A DNA stretch of 64,000 nucleotides from Hemibagrus wyckioides. Lineage: Eukaryota > Chordata > Actinopteri > Siluriformes > Bagridae. Positions 1 through 11,043 of the stretch are shown one piece after another. Numbering within the stretch: position 1 is the stretch's first letter; each line of letters starts with the position of its first letter. Position numbers and translations under genes: made by a program. The stretch spans positions 6,582,501-6,646,500 of the forward strand of contig NC_080727.1 in assembly GCF_019097595.1 (NCBI RefSeq), given 5' to 3'. Under the pieces are notes generated by a model. That model worked only from the letters and a program-made list of their open reading frames with translations, had not been told where the DNA came from and ran no database searches.

Positions 1-357
1 TTTATACGCTTTCTGAAAACGAAACGCTACATTCCGAGGAGGGTACAGTAATATAAGAAATGAAACATGCATGAAAAAATAGAGGTTGGTTACTTAATAA
101 TCAGATTTCTTTCTTAAGGCTTTTCGTTTAATTGCATTTCCAAGTAGTGATGTCAGCGTCCATTGGCTGGGAGCTTAATTGCCTTAAAAGCTGTTTCATT
201 GGCAGCTAGTAACTGCAAGTTTCTTCAGATGTTTGTGTATGTGGAAAAATATAGATCTCCATGGACACATGCAACCAATGAGCTGATTTTATTTCCAGCT
301 AAAACCCAAGTGTCATTACTCAGAATTGAAATAAAATTGAATTGTTAGTGGCCATGT

Positions 358-371
358 AGTAGTAGTAGTAG

Positions 372-401
<30 letters not shown>
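358..401. repeat. (AGT)n/(AAT)n trinucleotide microsatellite
   Basis: Short AGT repeats run into about ten AAT units just before the acceptor of the last npdc1 exon. The run occupies the place where a polypyrimidine tract would normally lie, leaving only a short pyrimidine stretch next to the AG. Confidence 0.9.
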
Positions 402-402
<1 letters not shown>

Positions 403-417
403 CTGTTTATTTTCTAG

Positions 418-489
418 ACTGGAGAGATGGAAGTGAAGAATCCACTATTCGACGACTCGACCTTACAGAACGGCAGGAATCACAAGTGA
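418..489 (+). CDS. npdc1: npdc1 last coding exon (3' end of gene, partial)
   Basis: The terminal exon follows a TTTCTAG acceptor and encodes 23 residues, starting TGEMEVKNPLFDDSTLQ, then TGA at 487-489. The TGEMEV-NPLFD block matches the C-terminal cytoplasmic tail of NPDC1 (neural proliferation, differentiation and control protein 1), a single-pass neural membrane protein; in mammals this block also begins the last exon. Earlier exons lie outside the window and none is visible in 1-417, which reads as intron. The tail is shorter than the mammalian one. Position next to pou5f3 and fut7 agrees with NPDC1 being FUT7's neighbour in human. The a or b teleost paralogue cannot be decided. Confidence 0.85.
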   Translation, partial: TGEMEVKNPLFDDSTLQNGRNHK

Positions 490-1274
490 TGCGAAAAACA
501 CCCAGCTAAACACATCCAGTGTTTCCTTTCCACCTGAGAAAACCTTACCGATATACACGCACACCTCGAACGCATATAAAAGCACACACACAGACACACT
601 ACACCCATCCAACACTGGACAATGATTTCTTGTTAGCTTAGCTCTTTAGAGCAAAATATAATAGGGAAAACCTATTAACCCCCCCACACACAACCCCGCC
701 CCCCCAAAACCAAAAGAATCTGAGGCCTGGATGAAAATAAACTCAAAAGCTTGTAAACAACCTGATCGAACTGTTCAATGCATTCTTAATGAACACCGTG
801 TACTCAGACGGCCTAGAAAACTTCACTTGTACCGGATTTGTCAATTTTGTTATGTTTGTGCAGCTTATTATATTAGTTGACACTTTTTTTTTTTTTTTTT
901 TTTGTTTCAAGCTGCTTTATAAATTTTAAACACGTGTTTTACATACACTACATACTTTTATGAATAGAAACTTTACCAATCATGAGTTAAAACTTTTAGA
1001 AAACGTTTTTGTCTCTTGTATACGGTTCTGTATCTTCTCATGCATTTAAAAGCTTAGATTTATTTTATTTTTTTTTTAATCTTTTATCAGGTTTTTCTCC
1101 ATTTTCGTCTGCTGTCCCGTTCTTGTCTGTCTACCTCTCTATTTCACACTTTGCCACTTTTGTCTGTTGTCGTGTAAGCTTCTATTCAGATCGAATAATG
1201 AACAGACTTTTTGTGTATACAGCACAAGCAGCAATGAGGCATCACAATACTTAAGTCACTTTAGTATAAATAAA
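490..1274 (+). other. npdc1: npdc1 3' UTR with candidate poly(A) signals
   Basis: Non-coding sequence after the npdc1 stop. AATAAA hexamers lie at 736-741 and 1269-1274; either could end the transcript. A T homopolymer of about 19 bases lies near 885-903. No other gene is seen here. Confidence 0.5.
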
Positions 1275-2884
1275 TATCCTTGTTAAACAGGCCTTTTGTT
1301 TGACTCTGCTAAAAGGGAAAGCTGCGCTATGGAAACGGCGCCATCAATCAATATGACAACCTTTCAACCTAGAATTATATCTAAAAATGAATTGTATTTA
1401 TTATTGTATTATTATTATTATAATTATTGTATATTTTTGAAACAAAAAATTGTATTTTTATGGGATTTTAATTTTCCACACATAAAGAGTATGTATATAT
1501 TAATTATAAAAAAATTTATAATTAATTAATTATAGACATTAGACATTAATTTATTAATGTCAAATATACATATTATTATTTAAAAAATTATATAATTTTT
1601 TTTTAGATATATATTATAATTTTATATTAATTCTTTCCTTTCTCCCCTTAGCCACTAATGTTTGCTAGGCATTCAACCCATGAGTGAGCAAAAGATGCTC
1701 ATTAAACTTAACTTTATCACTCATTAAATGCTTAGGTTTCTTTGGTCAGTTTCAGCAATGGACATGTTTTGCACTGATCTTTCTAGAAGAAAATATTTTT
1801 GATAAACACATTAGGGTCTTGGCGCACATCATCTACGATCCTATGCTATGTTTATTCCTACTCCTTTTACAGCATCGTGTGGATTAGAGAAATTGGTAAG
1901 ATTTACTTGTGAACACTTCCTCGTTTGTAATATGTTGAAACACTGCCGGTTCCAAATGCTCTTAAGGGTAGGAACTAAAATGACCCAGTGACCCTAGCAA
2001 CATGCTGAACAAAAGTTAGTTGTTAGCTGCTGTGTTGAAATCAGGAATGGAAAAAGAAGGGGGGGGATTGAAAAAAGGGAAATGTATGAAAGATATTTGT
2101 TTTGTCTCGATGTTTTTGACACAATTTTAAATCCATATATAAACTTAAAGAAAATAAAAAAGTCTAGTAACGGAGCTAGCAGTTATGACGTTAAGTGGTA
2201 ACTTGTATTGTGGATGTTTCGCATGACGTAACTATAAAAGGTTAAGAATGTATTAATTAAGTACAGTTTGCAAGTCACTATGTTATTTTATAACACATTT
2301 TATTCCTTATATATTCCATGGGTTTAGGGCTATTTCGATATAAAAGATTTACTTTCCTGACTAAGAATTACGTTGCAGTCTACACAGTAGAGACAGCTAA
2401 TTCGAGTGCAAAAGTTTGTACACCCTCATGACAAATTTGACGTTTTCACCGAGGCATTTAGTGTGTAAGGTTTCACATTTAATTCCCAATACCATATATG
2501 CTCACTGTAACCTAGACCTGGATCAGATTGTTAGGGAAGATGAATAAATTAGCAAATGTATTGAACCTGTGTGCCAATTCCTGACGTTGCGAACTCCTTC
2601 AAACCTTGTCTTTATCTTTTTCAGATGCTCCTAATTGAGTTAATGACAGTTTTTCATAACATTCCTGTTCTTGCTTTGACATATTGCCTATCAAAGTTTA
2701 CCCATCCTTTTTAAAATACCTATCATAACTCACACATCATACACTGAAGTCTTTGTATTAGATCTTGAGCCCAATGAGGTTAATTGTAAGGGATGCAAAC
2801 TTCAGTATAGATAATATACGGAACTCTGCAATGATAATACATACAACTATAGGGCAAAAATAACTCAATGCTATGATGTGTTTC
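1275..2884. other. AT-rich intergenic DNA, no gene seen
   Basis: AT-rich sequence with many TTATTA and TAATTA runs (especially 1380-1640). Short open frames here are low-complexity and show no domain. A stretch near 2405-2440 resembles the terminal part of a teleost Tc1-type repeat, but too weakly to define. Confidence 0.5.
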
Positions 2885-3175
2885 TCCATTTCTACTAGGC
2901 AGCAGTATCATTGCGACCTCCCCCACAGCTCAGTGCGATGGGCCACTTAAGGGCCTCTTAAGGTGTGGCTCAGAGGCAGCGCATCGTCAGGGGGGCCGTT
3001 AAAGGCCATTGTCAGCGTGAATGGTAAGGAAGGCAGCCGTAGGCCACCCGATCAAGATATGTGGGGAGAGAGGGACGGTGGTCATCAGCTGGGTGTCAAA
3101 GCTATTAAAAGACCATCACAGTGGTCATATCAGGAGTCTCCACTGTGGAGCAGTCAGACCAAGATCAGGAGTCAT
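2885..3175. other. GC-rich block in AT-rich intergenic DNA, unassigned
   Basis: About 290 bp distinctly richer in G and C than either flank, with the imperfect inverted pair CCACTTAAG and CTTAAGGTGTGG near 2942-2967. An open frame from 2963 covers it, but I recognise no protein and see no splice sites. It could be a conserved non-coding element or an old insertion. Confidence 0.3.
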
Positions 3176-3929
3176 CTAACAAAATCTTTAAATGCTAATA
3201 ACTCATTGTATATTATTGTGCAACAGAACAACATTTCATCATATCAGACATATCCTGTTTGGGAATATATTTAAGCGTCTATACATTTGATTGATCTGTT
3301 ATGATGATTCTCCATGTTATTTACTACCTCTTGAACTAATCCGATTATTATTTCAGCTAGTAAACGTGCAAATGATGCCGAGGTTTTTTTTCCCCCCGCA
3401 AAATGATACTTGACATGAACATCGTTATCAAACTCTGTTATAAACACCTGCTTTATAGATCAACTAGATTAGACTTTTGACACCTTGATATCAATAGCAT
3501 GCATCAACAAGATGCAGCAACTTCTTTCACATGAGTGCAATTTCAACATTTCCTGTTCTGTTGAGACTTTCTGATTGCATCAAAATATGTTAACAAAAAT
3601 AAACGTTTTTCCCCCCGTGAATTACCTAACCATGTTCAATTTAAAGTAACAAGTTAACACTACATTCAGCGTAGATGTTGAGTAAAAGCTGGCTTCTGAG
3701 TTTCATTATGTGTTTGGGTGGTGCCTCCTTCAACACATTGCTGTAATGTCCTCTGAGTATGCTAAAATAATTAGAAACAGTTGTCATCATGTTGTATCAT
3801 TCCATTACTGTTATGTTATTGTGAAACCTTTGTGATGTGGTTGACTAGAAAACTCTATTCTCTTTTCAAAGACAGTTTAAAAGAAGTTGAGATCTGAGGA
3901 GGGGAAAAATAAAAAGCCATCTGGGTGCT
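3176..3929. other. Intergenic DNA, no feature seen
   Basis: AT-rich DNA between the GC-rich block and the candidate pou5f3 upstream enhancer. No gene, RNA gene or clear repeat was recognised. Confidence 0.4.
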
Positions 3930-4320
3930 TTGGAGGTCTAATCCTCAGTCACCCCCTTGCTGGAGCCCTGGGTGCTTCTTGCTCTTGCTGACGGTCTTCT
4001 TGAAGCTCCACTCGCTCCACTTTCTCCTCTGCTGTCTGCACTTTGCATGACAATCCACCTCCCAAGTCCATGGGCCACTACAATGCCTGCAGCAGTGGTT
4101 TGATGTCATTTAAATCTTTGACTGTCCCTGGGAGGCCTCCTGGGTGCTCTTTCCACAGCTTTCCAAGTGGGAGACATGGAAGCTTTACTTGTGGCCTATA
4201 GTTCTTGGTTTGCTGAAGGTTGTTTGAAGGCAGGGGGTGGATTGTTTGAGGTCTAGAAACTGGCAGTGGTGGTGGTGGGGATAAATGACTTGACCTGGCT
4301 GCGTGGTGGAAATACAAAAT
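3930..4320 (+). promoter_or_regulatory. Candidate distal pou5f3 enhancer with Oct-Sox composite site
   Basis: TTTGCATGACAAT at 4042-4054 is the reverse complement of the core of the POU5F1-SOX2 composite element (Sox half ATTGT, one spacer base, octamer half ATGCAAA); only the two outermost bases differ from the 15-mer consensus. A second Sox-type ACAATG lies at 4080-4085 and a bicoid-type TAATCC at 3939-3944. The surrounding 400 bp is more complex than its AT-rich flanks. It lies about 2.35 kb upstream of the pou5f3 start codon, a distance comparable to the distal enhancer of mammalian Pou5f1, which also carries an Oct-Sox element. Enhancer function is inferred. Confidence 0.5.
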
Positions 4321-4645
4321 ATATTCAAGGCACCCTTAGAGAGTACCTGTGCGTGCAAAAGTTTTGGCACCCCCTTCTTCTGGGAGATCCTTTTCAATTG
4401 TGCTTAATTGTGAAATCTGTTTGTTTCGGGTCGAGGGAGGGATGGATGGAGAGGAGAGGGGAGGGGAGGATCGAAATCAAAGGCTAGCGGCTTTATTGTT
4501 GGCGCTGAAAAGCAGCTAATGGCCGCCCATCGCAGATCTGTACCATGAATCGGCGGGGCGCCCCGGGTTTTAGGCATCAACCCCCTCACCACTGCACCCC
4601 CCTCAACGACCCCGCGGCGCGGCTTCCTGCCCCTCTGCCCCATTC

Positions 4646-4727
4646 TCTCTCTCTCTCTCTCTCTCTTACACACACACGCACGCACACTCACTCACTCACA
4701 CTCTCTCTCTCTCTCTCTCTCTCTCTG
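4646..4727. repeat. Compound (TC)n-(AC)n-(TC)n microsatellite
   Basis: TC repeats, then ACAC/ACGC and CACT units, then a second TC run. Flanked on the left by a GC-rich stretch (4540-4640) containing CCCCGCGGCGCGG. Confidence 0.9.
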
Positions 4728-6405
4728 CTGCCGACCTTCACATATGTGCATTAAATATACTAAAAATATCCGAATATTATTATTATATTATTATAAGGAG
4801 TTGAACAAAGCATAAAGGTCCCCCCCCTTAATTTATTGGATGCAAAACTTCACTCGATGTCTCACTCAACTCTTATTGATTTGAAGTGCTGGGTTTCTAG
4901 AATAATCTCAATGGCTAACAAGGTGATTTGGTGTGTTTTAGTGTGAGACCCCACACTTCAGCTCCCGCCTCTCTATCAGTCCGAACTGAACTATCAAAGA
5001 CAAACATTTCACCTTTTTATTTATTGTCGTCTTTCACAGTCCCGTAAACGACACAGACACACCATTTATACACAACTATTTGTTTTGAGATGTGATTAAA
5101 ATAGTCAGTGAACTTCACAGAACATCGCAGGATTTTATAGATGGTTAAAACGTTTAGGAATTTTTATGTAAATATCTGAAAACGACAAACAAGGAGCTGA
5201 ATGCCGACACAGCAAAACACAACACATTTTGCATATTTTATTTAATTTCTTTGCGTATGCATCATGAATTTTATTGTGTATGCATGATGTGTGTTAAAAT
5301 TGCTAACAGTTATTTGGCTATTAGTAACTAGATAGGAAAATAGGTTTATGAGTTAAAAGTCGGAAATCACGTGTTTTTAACCTAAAAATAAAAAACCTTA
5401 AAAACAATCATGCAAATGTTTTTAAAATAAATAAAAAAATGTTGGTTATACCAACAATTATACAAATTATGTTCAGTATTTATATTGCCCCATCTGATTT
5501 CATACAATTTCCCTTTTAAGGTAAAAACATTGATTTTTATAGGTCAATTATTTAAGGTCACTTTGTGAAGTCCTAAAAATCCTGGCCTCAAAACCAGACA
5601 ATGTTTTAATTTTTATGAGCATCACTTTAACCTCTCCTTTTCCAATGGATGTAAAATTTCAATATGAAGGACAGCTAATTACGAGGAAATTATTGAAACA
5701 AAGTCATGTGTCGTGCATGTTAAACACGTGAACTAGTTTGCATTAGAAATACAGTGCATGGAGGTGGATTACTGCAACACGAACACAGAGGTCATAGTTT
5801 AGTCCACCCTCTGAATGAATCTCATTTATTCTACATGGGGAAAAATAATTCTTTTCAAAAATCTTAATACATGTCCCATTTAATCATACCATAATGTACA
5901 TCAACAACAGGTTAGGAAAAAATTGTCTCGTGCATCCTACATGTGTCCAATGAGGAGGCATTTGGGTTTCGTTCACAGAAATCAAGTTCATTCACAAATA
6001 CCCCATCAGCTGAGCCCTATTGTGTGTGGTGACCAATGGGAGGTGAGATCATTAACACTCCTGCCTCCAGCATGGACTGATTAGGAAAACCTGGGAGCAG
6101 GCAACAGTCCACACTCGGAAGTTTGACCTTTTGAAGGAGGGTGCTCGTGAGATGCAGGAGGAATTTAATTGATGGCATTAAACGAGGGCTGCTCACATTT
6201 TCACTCAGTCTAAAACTCCACTGAATCCAACCTCAACTCCTGAGGCATCTCTAAACATTACCCAGAGCAGGGCAAATTGTGAGGGCATTTCTTTTATTTT
6301 TAAACTCGTATTATTAGCATGGGCCTGCGTAACACTGCTACTTAAGAGCAGTTCTCCGGGGACGTTTGTTTTCTTCGTTGTGGTGGGATTGTTTGATTTA
6401 GGAGG
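4728..6405 (+). promoter_or_regulatory. pou5f3 proximal upstream region
   Basis: No gene is seen here. Sites of note: a perfect octamer ATGCAAAT at 5410-5417 preceded by AACAAT (5403-5408); TCAAAAGGTCA on the minus strand within 6121-6134, a monomeric nuclear-receptor-type half-site; and a CCAAT box near 6033. There is no convincing TATA box before the start codon at 6406. The transcription start is not defined by the sequence. Confidence 0.4.
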
Positions 6406-8677
6406 ATGTCTGATCGCCCAGAGAGTCCTCCAGAAGACTGCAGTAACCGGGCATACGAGCTCTCCAGGCCCATGTCCTCGTACTCTTCAGCGCCGGGACA
6501 TGAAGGCCTGCAGTTTACGCATAGCATGCTCCAAGATCCGGGCCTGCTCTTCAACAAGCCGCCCTTTAACGGCCTCAATGCCGCTCACGCGCAGACGTTT
6601 TTCTCTTTCCCACCGGTCGGAGGAGATTTCAGGCACAACGACGCGCAGGTGGGAGATTTCACTCAGCCCAAACACTGGTATCCGTTTGCGGCCCCTGAGT
6701 ACACGGGGCAGGTGGCGGGGGCCACTGCGGCCACACAGCCCGCTAACCTGAGCCCTCCTATCGCTGAGACTCGGGAGCAAATCAAGATGCCTGAGGTTAA
6801 GACCGAGAAGGACGGGAGTGAAGAGTACGGCGGCGCTGAGACCAAGCAGTTTCTCGGACCGGCGACCTCCGTGCCCGCCGGCGTGTATTATCCTACTTCT
6901 GCCCCATGGACTCCGTCTTTTTGGCCTGGTCTCTCTCACATCGCAGCTCCGACCACTGTGGCGCAAGCCCCACCGACCCCGTCTACATCCTCTCCTTCTT
7001 TGTCACCGTCTCCGCCCGGGAACGGCTTCGGCAGTCCGGGCTTTTACAGCGGAGCCGCCGCGCAGGTCACCGCCGCCACCCAGGTGCAGACCAGCGCCCG
7101 CAGCAGCGGCTCCTCCAGCGGCGGCTGCAGCGACTCCGAGGAAGAGGTACACCACTGCGTTCAGTCATTTTATGGATTGCATGTTCTATTTGTTAAATTG
7201 TACAAAACACACAGCATTTTTTTTTATTGGCTTACAAATGCGTCTGCTTTTTACTTTCAGGAGAATTTGACCACGGAGGATCTAGAGCAGTTTGCAAAGG
7301 AGCTGAAGCACAAGCGCATCACCCTCGGCTTTACACAAGCAGACGTCGGGCTTGCGCTTGGGAATCTCTATGGTGAGTAACTTTTTTTTTTTTTTTTTTT
7401 ATAATTCCATAGCCCTTTACAAACACCTTGCAACAGCCCTTGCTGCAACATTCCTTTGAAAACACTTGATTTTAATAACCTTAAAAAAAAGCAATAAATT
7501 TCCTAAAAGATCTTCATGGACTCTGTGTGCTGTTCCAAAATTTTGCAAAACTCTCTTGGAAGATGGTTTAATATTCTTGGATAGGAGTGCACGAATGAGA
7601 CATTATAGTAGTTTACATTTTAACATGTCTTTCCTCAACATTGTGTGCAGGGAAGATGTTCAGTCAGACAACCATCTGTCGCTTCGAAGCTCTTCAGCTC
7701 AGCTTTAAGAACATGTGCAAGCTCAAACCCCTGCTCCAGAAATGGCTGAACGAGGCAGAAACTTCAGAAAACCCCCAAGATGTAAGTAGGCCCTTTTTTA
7801 ATCCAATGTTTTGTTTCTCTCTCTAGAGAACAGGCTACATTTTATAAATCATTTCAGTTTGTTGCCTGTGATTCACTAGTAAACAATATTTTTGCAGAAT
7901 GCACTTGTTTGTTGGGACACCATTTTAAAAAAAAAAAGGGCTGTTTTATTGGTGGTCCTAGCACCCATTAGTACCCCTGCTATGCATTGTTCCCCTATGC
8001 ACATCACACTGGAGTTAACAGGCCTGCACTGGATTCAGCCTTTAATGGTGTGGGGGAATATGTTAATGTGCTGAGCAGGAGTACTTTAAGTCCATGATTG
8101 AGAAACGGCTAACACATAAAATGGCTTTCGCCTGCTTCTGTAGTGAGCTATAACTTGGCTTGTTTCCACAGATGTACAAAGTTGAACGGGTTTTTGTCGA
8201 CACAAGAAAAAGAAAAAGGAGGACCAGCTTGGAGGGTTCGGTCCGTACTGCCCTCGAGTCATACTTTCTCAAGTGTCCCAAACCCAACACTCTGGAAATA
8301 ACCCACATATCCGATGATCTCGGCTTAGAGAGAGACGTACGTGAACCTGCTTGTTAACATTTCAGCTCTTTTTGTCTGTGCTCCTTTTGTGACCTGGCTT
8401 GTGTTTGTTTCAGGTGGTGCGCGTGTGGTTCTGTAACCGTAGACAAAAAGGCAAGCGGCTGGCTCTGCCCTTCGACGAGGATGGCGCCGAGGGTCAGTAT
8501 TACGATCAAAGCCCGACACCACCACCGCATATGGGTGGCACAGCCCACTCTGGTCAGGGTTACCCGGGAGCCGGTCATCCCGGTGGCGTGCCGACACTGT
8601 ACATGCCACCTCTTCATCGACCGGATGTCTTCAAACAGGCCCTGCATCCCGGACTAGTGGGTCATCTCTCTAGCTAA
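6406..8677 (+). CDS. pou5f3: POU class V transcription factor Pou5f3 (Oct4/Pou2 homologue)
   Basis: Five exons join in frame: 6406-7146, 7261-7372, 7651-7781, 8172-8336, 8414-8677, giving 470 aa, all with GT-AG introns. Exon 1 encodes a Pro/Ser-rich activation region holding [15 protein letters not shown] and ending GGCSDSEEE, as in zebrafish Pou2. The POU-specific domain runs about 248-325 ([20 protein letters not shown]), a short linker follows, and the POU homeodomain runs about 340-400 ([10 protein letters not shown] to [15 protein letters not shown]). The C-terminal tail is rich in Pro and Gly and ends [10 protein letters not shown]. The protein is a nuclear, octamer-binding regulator of pluripotency and, in fish, of zygotic genome activation and early patterning, acting with SoxB1 factors. 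Zebrafish Pou5f3 is of nearly the same length. The start is the first ATG before the conserved N terminus. Confidence 0.97.
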
Positions 8678-9515
8678 GCTGACTATCTTAGCCTTTGCTT
8701 CCCCTCTTCTCAACATTAGGGCATGAGGCAGTACCACAACAAGGGGAGGTTGAATATTGTCCAATTGCTCCAGGCGAAATAATAGACTTTTTTTTTCTCC
8801 CTCTTTGAAACAATGCTTGCTTTTGTTTCTAATGCAACATCCTTGAAATCTGAGCCATTCTGGTTCAGAAACGAACGCTGTTTGGCGGCATGTAATGTAC
8901 TCGAGATCAGGTCAGAGGGGTTTGAAATGAAAAACTACTTGGTCGTCAAATGCATTTGCACAAGTCATGGCTTTGTATTGAAACATGATTTTTTTATAGA
9001 GAAGTTTGTTTTAAATGTGCACCCCCTCTTCCCCTGTCCTCTTCCCTTTTTAAAAAGAATTCATTTGATCTGTATATATTCATCCCTTTTTATATTTTTT
9101 TAGATGAACTTTTTTAACCTTTTTTGTTTTTGAGATTGATTTGGATAAGAATAAGCCAAGGCATTCGTCATAAGGTTTTGATTTGTATTATTCTGGATCC
9201 TGTTGATCTTAAATATATGGATAAGTATTGTAAAAACACAAATTTTTGGCCTTTTGAAAGAGCATTAAACATTGTTTCCTCAAGGCTGGATGTGATAAAA
9301 AACCTGCACGAGCTGAACAGTTTGTTTTTTTTGAATGTTCTATTGACTTATGTGCCTTATTTGCGTCTCACATCTGGAATACTCTTGTGTACAATCCTGT
9401 AAATGATGTGAAATTTGATAATTTATTGACACGTTGGCAGCGACGGCTTCCCTGAAAATCGACATACATTTTCCTCACTTAGAGCGGTAGCAATTAAAAC
9501 CGATTCCTTTGACGC
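8678..9515 (+). other. pou5f3: pou5f3 3' UTR with candidate poly(A) signals
   Basis: AT-rich, T-run-rich sequence after the pou5f3 stop. ATTAAA variants lie at 9264-9269 and 9493-9498; there is no perfect AATAAA. The transcript end is therefore uncertain and could approach the 3' end of fut7, which is read from the other strand. Confidence 0.45.
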
Positions 9516-9795
9516 TTCAAGTCTCGTGTTGTCTCTTGCTGTAGAATATCAATTCATGATCTGCAACCCTTTTTATTTTTGTAAATGGGCACAGTTTTAA
9601 GGAAGTGGGTGGCGTCGTCTGACTTGGCGAAGGCTGCAATGTGTGTGAGGGGGTTTCTGTATCAAATATAAATGTCATATTGAGAATGGGTACTTGGTAT
9701 GGGTGTGGGTCGCCTCTGGATAGAGAGAAACTTTCTAGTTTGAGTTGGGGTTGAGGGGCACATCCTGTAGAAACCACTTCCAGGTATTTGCATGA

Positions 9796-9815
9796 GAGAG
9801 AGAGAGAGAGAAAAA
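9796..9815. repeat. (GA)n microsatellite
   Basis: About nine GA units followed by an A run, between pou5f3 and the fut7 stop codon. Confidence 0.8.
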
Positions 9816-9969
9816 AAGGAAGCGGAACTGGAGCTTGTGCTCGTGGTTAAAGACGGTAGACAAATTTCTCTTGTGCTTTTGCAAATGTGTTTTATTTTTA
9901 ATTTTTCAAGTGTAAATGAAACAATCAGCACTACTACTACTACTAGACTTTTTTTATAGCCGTTTTTTT

Positions 9970-11043
9970 TTAGCTATAACGGCTCGCGTTGGTGACATTT
10001 CTCTTTAAAGCAACATCTAAGTCATGCCCAAAGTCATGGTATATCTTGTGATAAGGAAGTTTGTAATAACTGTCACAGATGTTACAAAGTCTCTCTCTCC
10101 AATCTGTGTATAGTTTCACAGTGTACTTTTCATGCCAGGAGAAGTACGACTTGTAGAGTCGTACGTCTTTAGCTAGTTCTGTCAGGAATCTGGCCAGGCT
10201 TGCTATGGAGTCAAAGTCATCCACGTGGATGAACGAATGTGGTGGCGCGACAGCCTCGTAGTGACTTCGCGGTGGACCCAACACTATGGGCACCGTTCCA
10301 GCCATGAAAGAGTTTCGCCACAGCTTCTCAGTGATGTAGTGGGGGCACTCCGTGTTCTCAAAAGCAAGGTAAAAATAACAACGGGAAATCGTAGGCAGCA
10401 GTGCACCTTGATTCACTGGTTTCCTCACAGCGCGGCCGTACACCTGCACGGGGACGAGTTTACTAAGCTCTTTGTACACTTTGGTTCTCCTGTGATGGTT
10501 CTTATAGTTACTGACCACCCAACAAACCAAATGGGTTTTATTTTCAGCCATAACAAAAGGCATGGAAGTCTTGTTATCTTTCTCTTCGAGCTTCCCGTAC
10601 GGGATCATAATATCCGCACCAGGATGATAAGACATGGTCAAGTTGAAGAACCCAGCGTGTTCTTTTAGGTCCCTGTTGTTTTTCGGCGCTTCCAGAGACA
10701 ACCAGAGCCATCTCTGGTGAAGCGGTCGAGGAAGATGGAGTGGAAGCTTCTGGCTGCCAAGCTTCAGCTCATGCTGATGGAAGATGACGATGTCGGCGCT
10801 GGAATAGAGATTGCGATTATCCACCAGGCAACAACCAGCGATGCTGTAGTTCTTCAGGCATACGTCGTCCTCCAGGCTGTAGGGGATGTTGAAAGGCCAG
10901 TACCACAGCAGAATTGTAATGTTGCATTTCTTTCCAGTGCCAAGAAGCCGAAAAAAAGGCCTCCTCTGCAAGCTTATAAAGATGCAGCTAAGAAAAAGGG
11001 CTAGCAGCAAGTGCTTTTTTTTAAACCTTGTGTTCAGTGACAT
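9970..11043 (-). CDS. fut7: Alpha-1,3-fucosyltransferase 7 (GT10 family)
   Basis: A single uninterrupted 357-aa frame. It has the type II Golgi layout: a basic cytoplasmic N terminus (RFKKK), a membrane anchor at about 11-25 (LLLALFLSCIFISL), then a luminal catalytic domain. GT10 signatures are visible: WLWLSLEAP (acceptor region), YHPGADIMIPYG, WVVSNYKNHHRRTKVYKEL, and the donor-binding block with AFENTECPHYITEKLWRN and AGTVPIVLGPPRSHYE. The C-terminal LYTDWRERLCNICDSYYKLP is FUT7-like, as is the position between npdc1/pou5f3 and clic3. The enzyme moves fucose from GDP-fucose to GlcNAc of sialylated lactosamine, making sialyl-Lewis x selectin ligands. Several NxS/T sequons are present. Human FUT7 is slightly shorter (342 aa). 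Another lineage-specific FUT4/9-type paralogue is the only real alternative. Confidence 0.92.
   Translation of the reverse strand: MSLNTRFKKKHLLLALFLSCIFISLQRRPFFRLLGTGKKCNITILLWYWPFNIPYSLEDDVCLKNYSIAGCCLVDNRNLYSSADIVIFHQHELKLGSQKLPLHLPRPLHQRWLWLSLEAPKNNRDLKEHAGFFNLTMSYHPGADIMIPYGKLEEKDNKTSMPFVMAENKTHLVCWVVSNYKNHHRRTKVYKELSKLVPVQVYGRAVRKPVNQGALLPTISRCYFYLAFENTECPHYITEKLWRNSFMAGTVPIVLGPPRSHYEAVAPPHSFIHVDDFDSIASLARFLTELAKDVRLYKSYFSWHEKYTVKLYTDWRERLCNICDSYYKLPYHKIYHDFGHDLDVALKRNVTNASRYS

Noticed and set aside
2963..3274. 103-codon frame in the GC-rich block near 3 kb, considered as a gene
   Set aside because: No known domain, no start context or splice support; retained only as an unassigned GC-rich block.
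4340..4410. GTGCAAAAGTTTTGGCACCCC stretch considered as a transposon terminus
   Set aside because: Resembles a Tc1-type terminus, but neither the opposite end nor transposase remnants could be found nearby.
6487..7270. Long alternative frames on both strands across pou5f3 exon 1
   Set aside because: They are shadows of a GC-rich coding exon whose correct frame is fixed by homology with Pou5f3 and by exact exon joining.
10225..11004. Plus-strand open frames opposite fut7
   Set aside because: They lie wholly within the fut7 coding sequence on the opposite strand and have no known domain.
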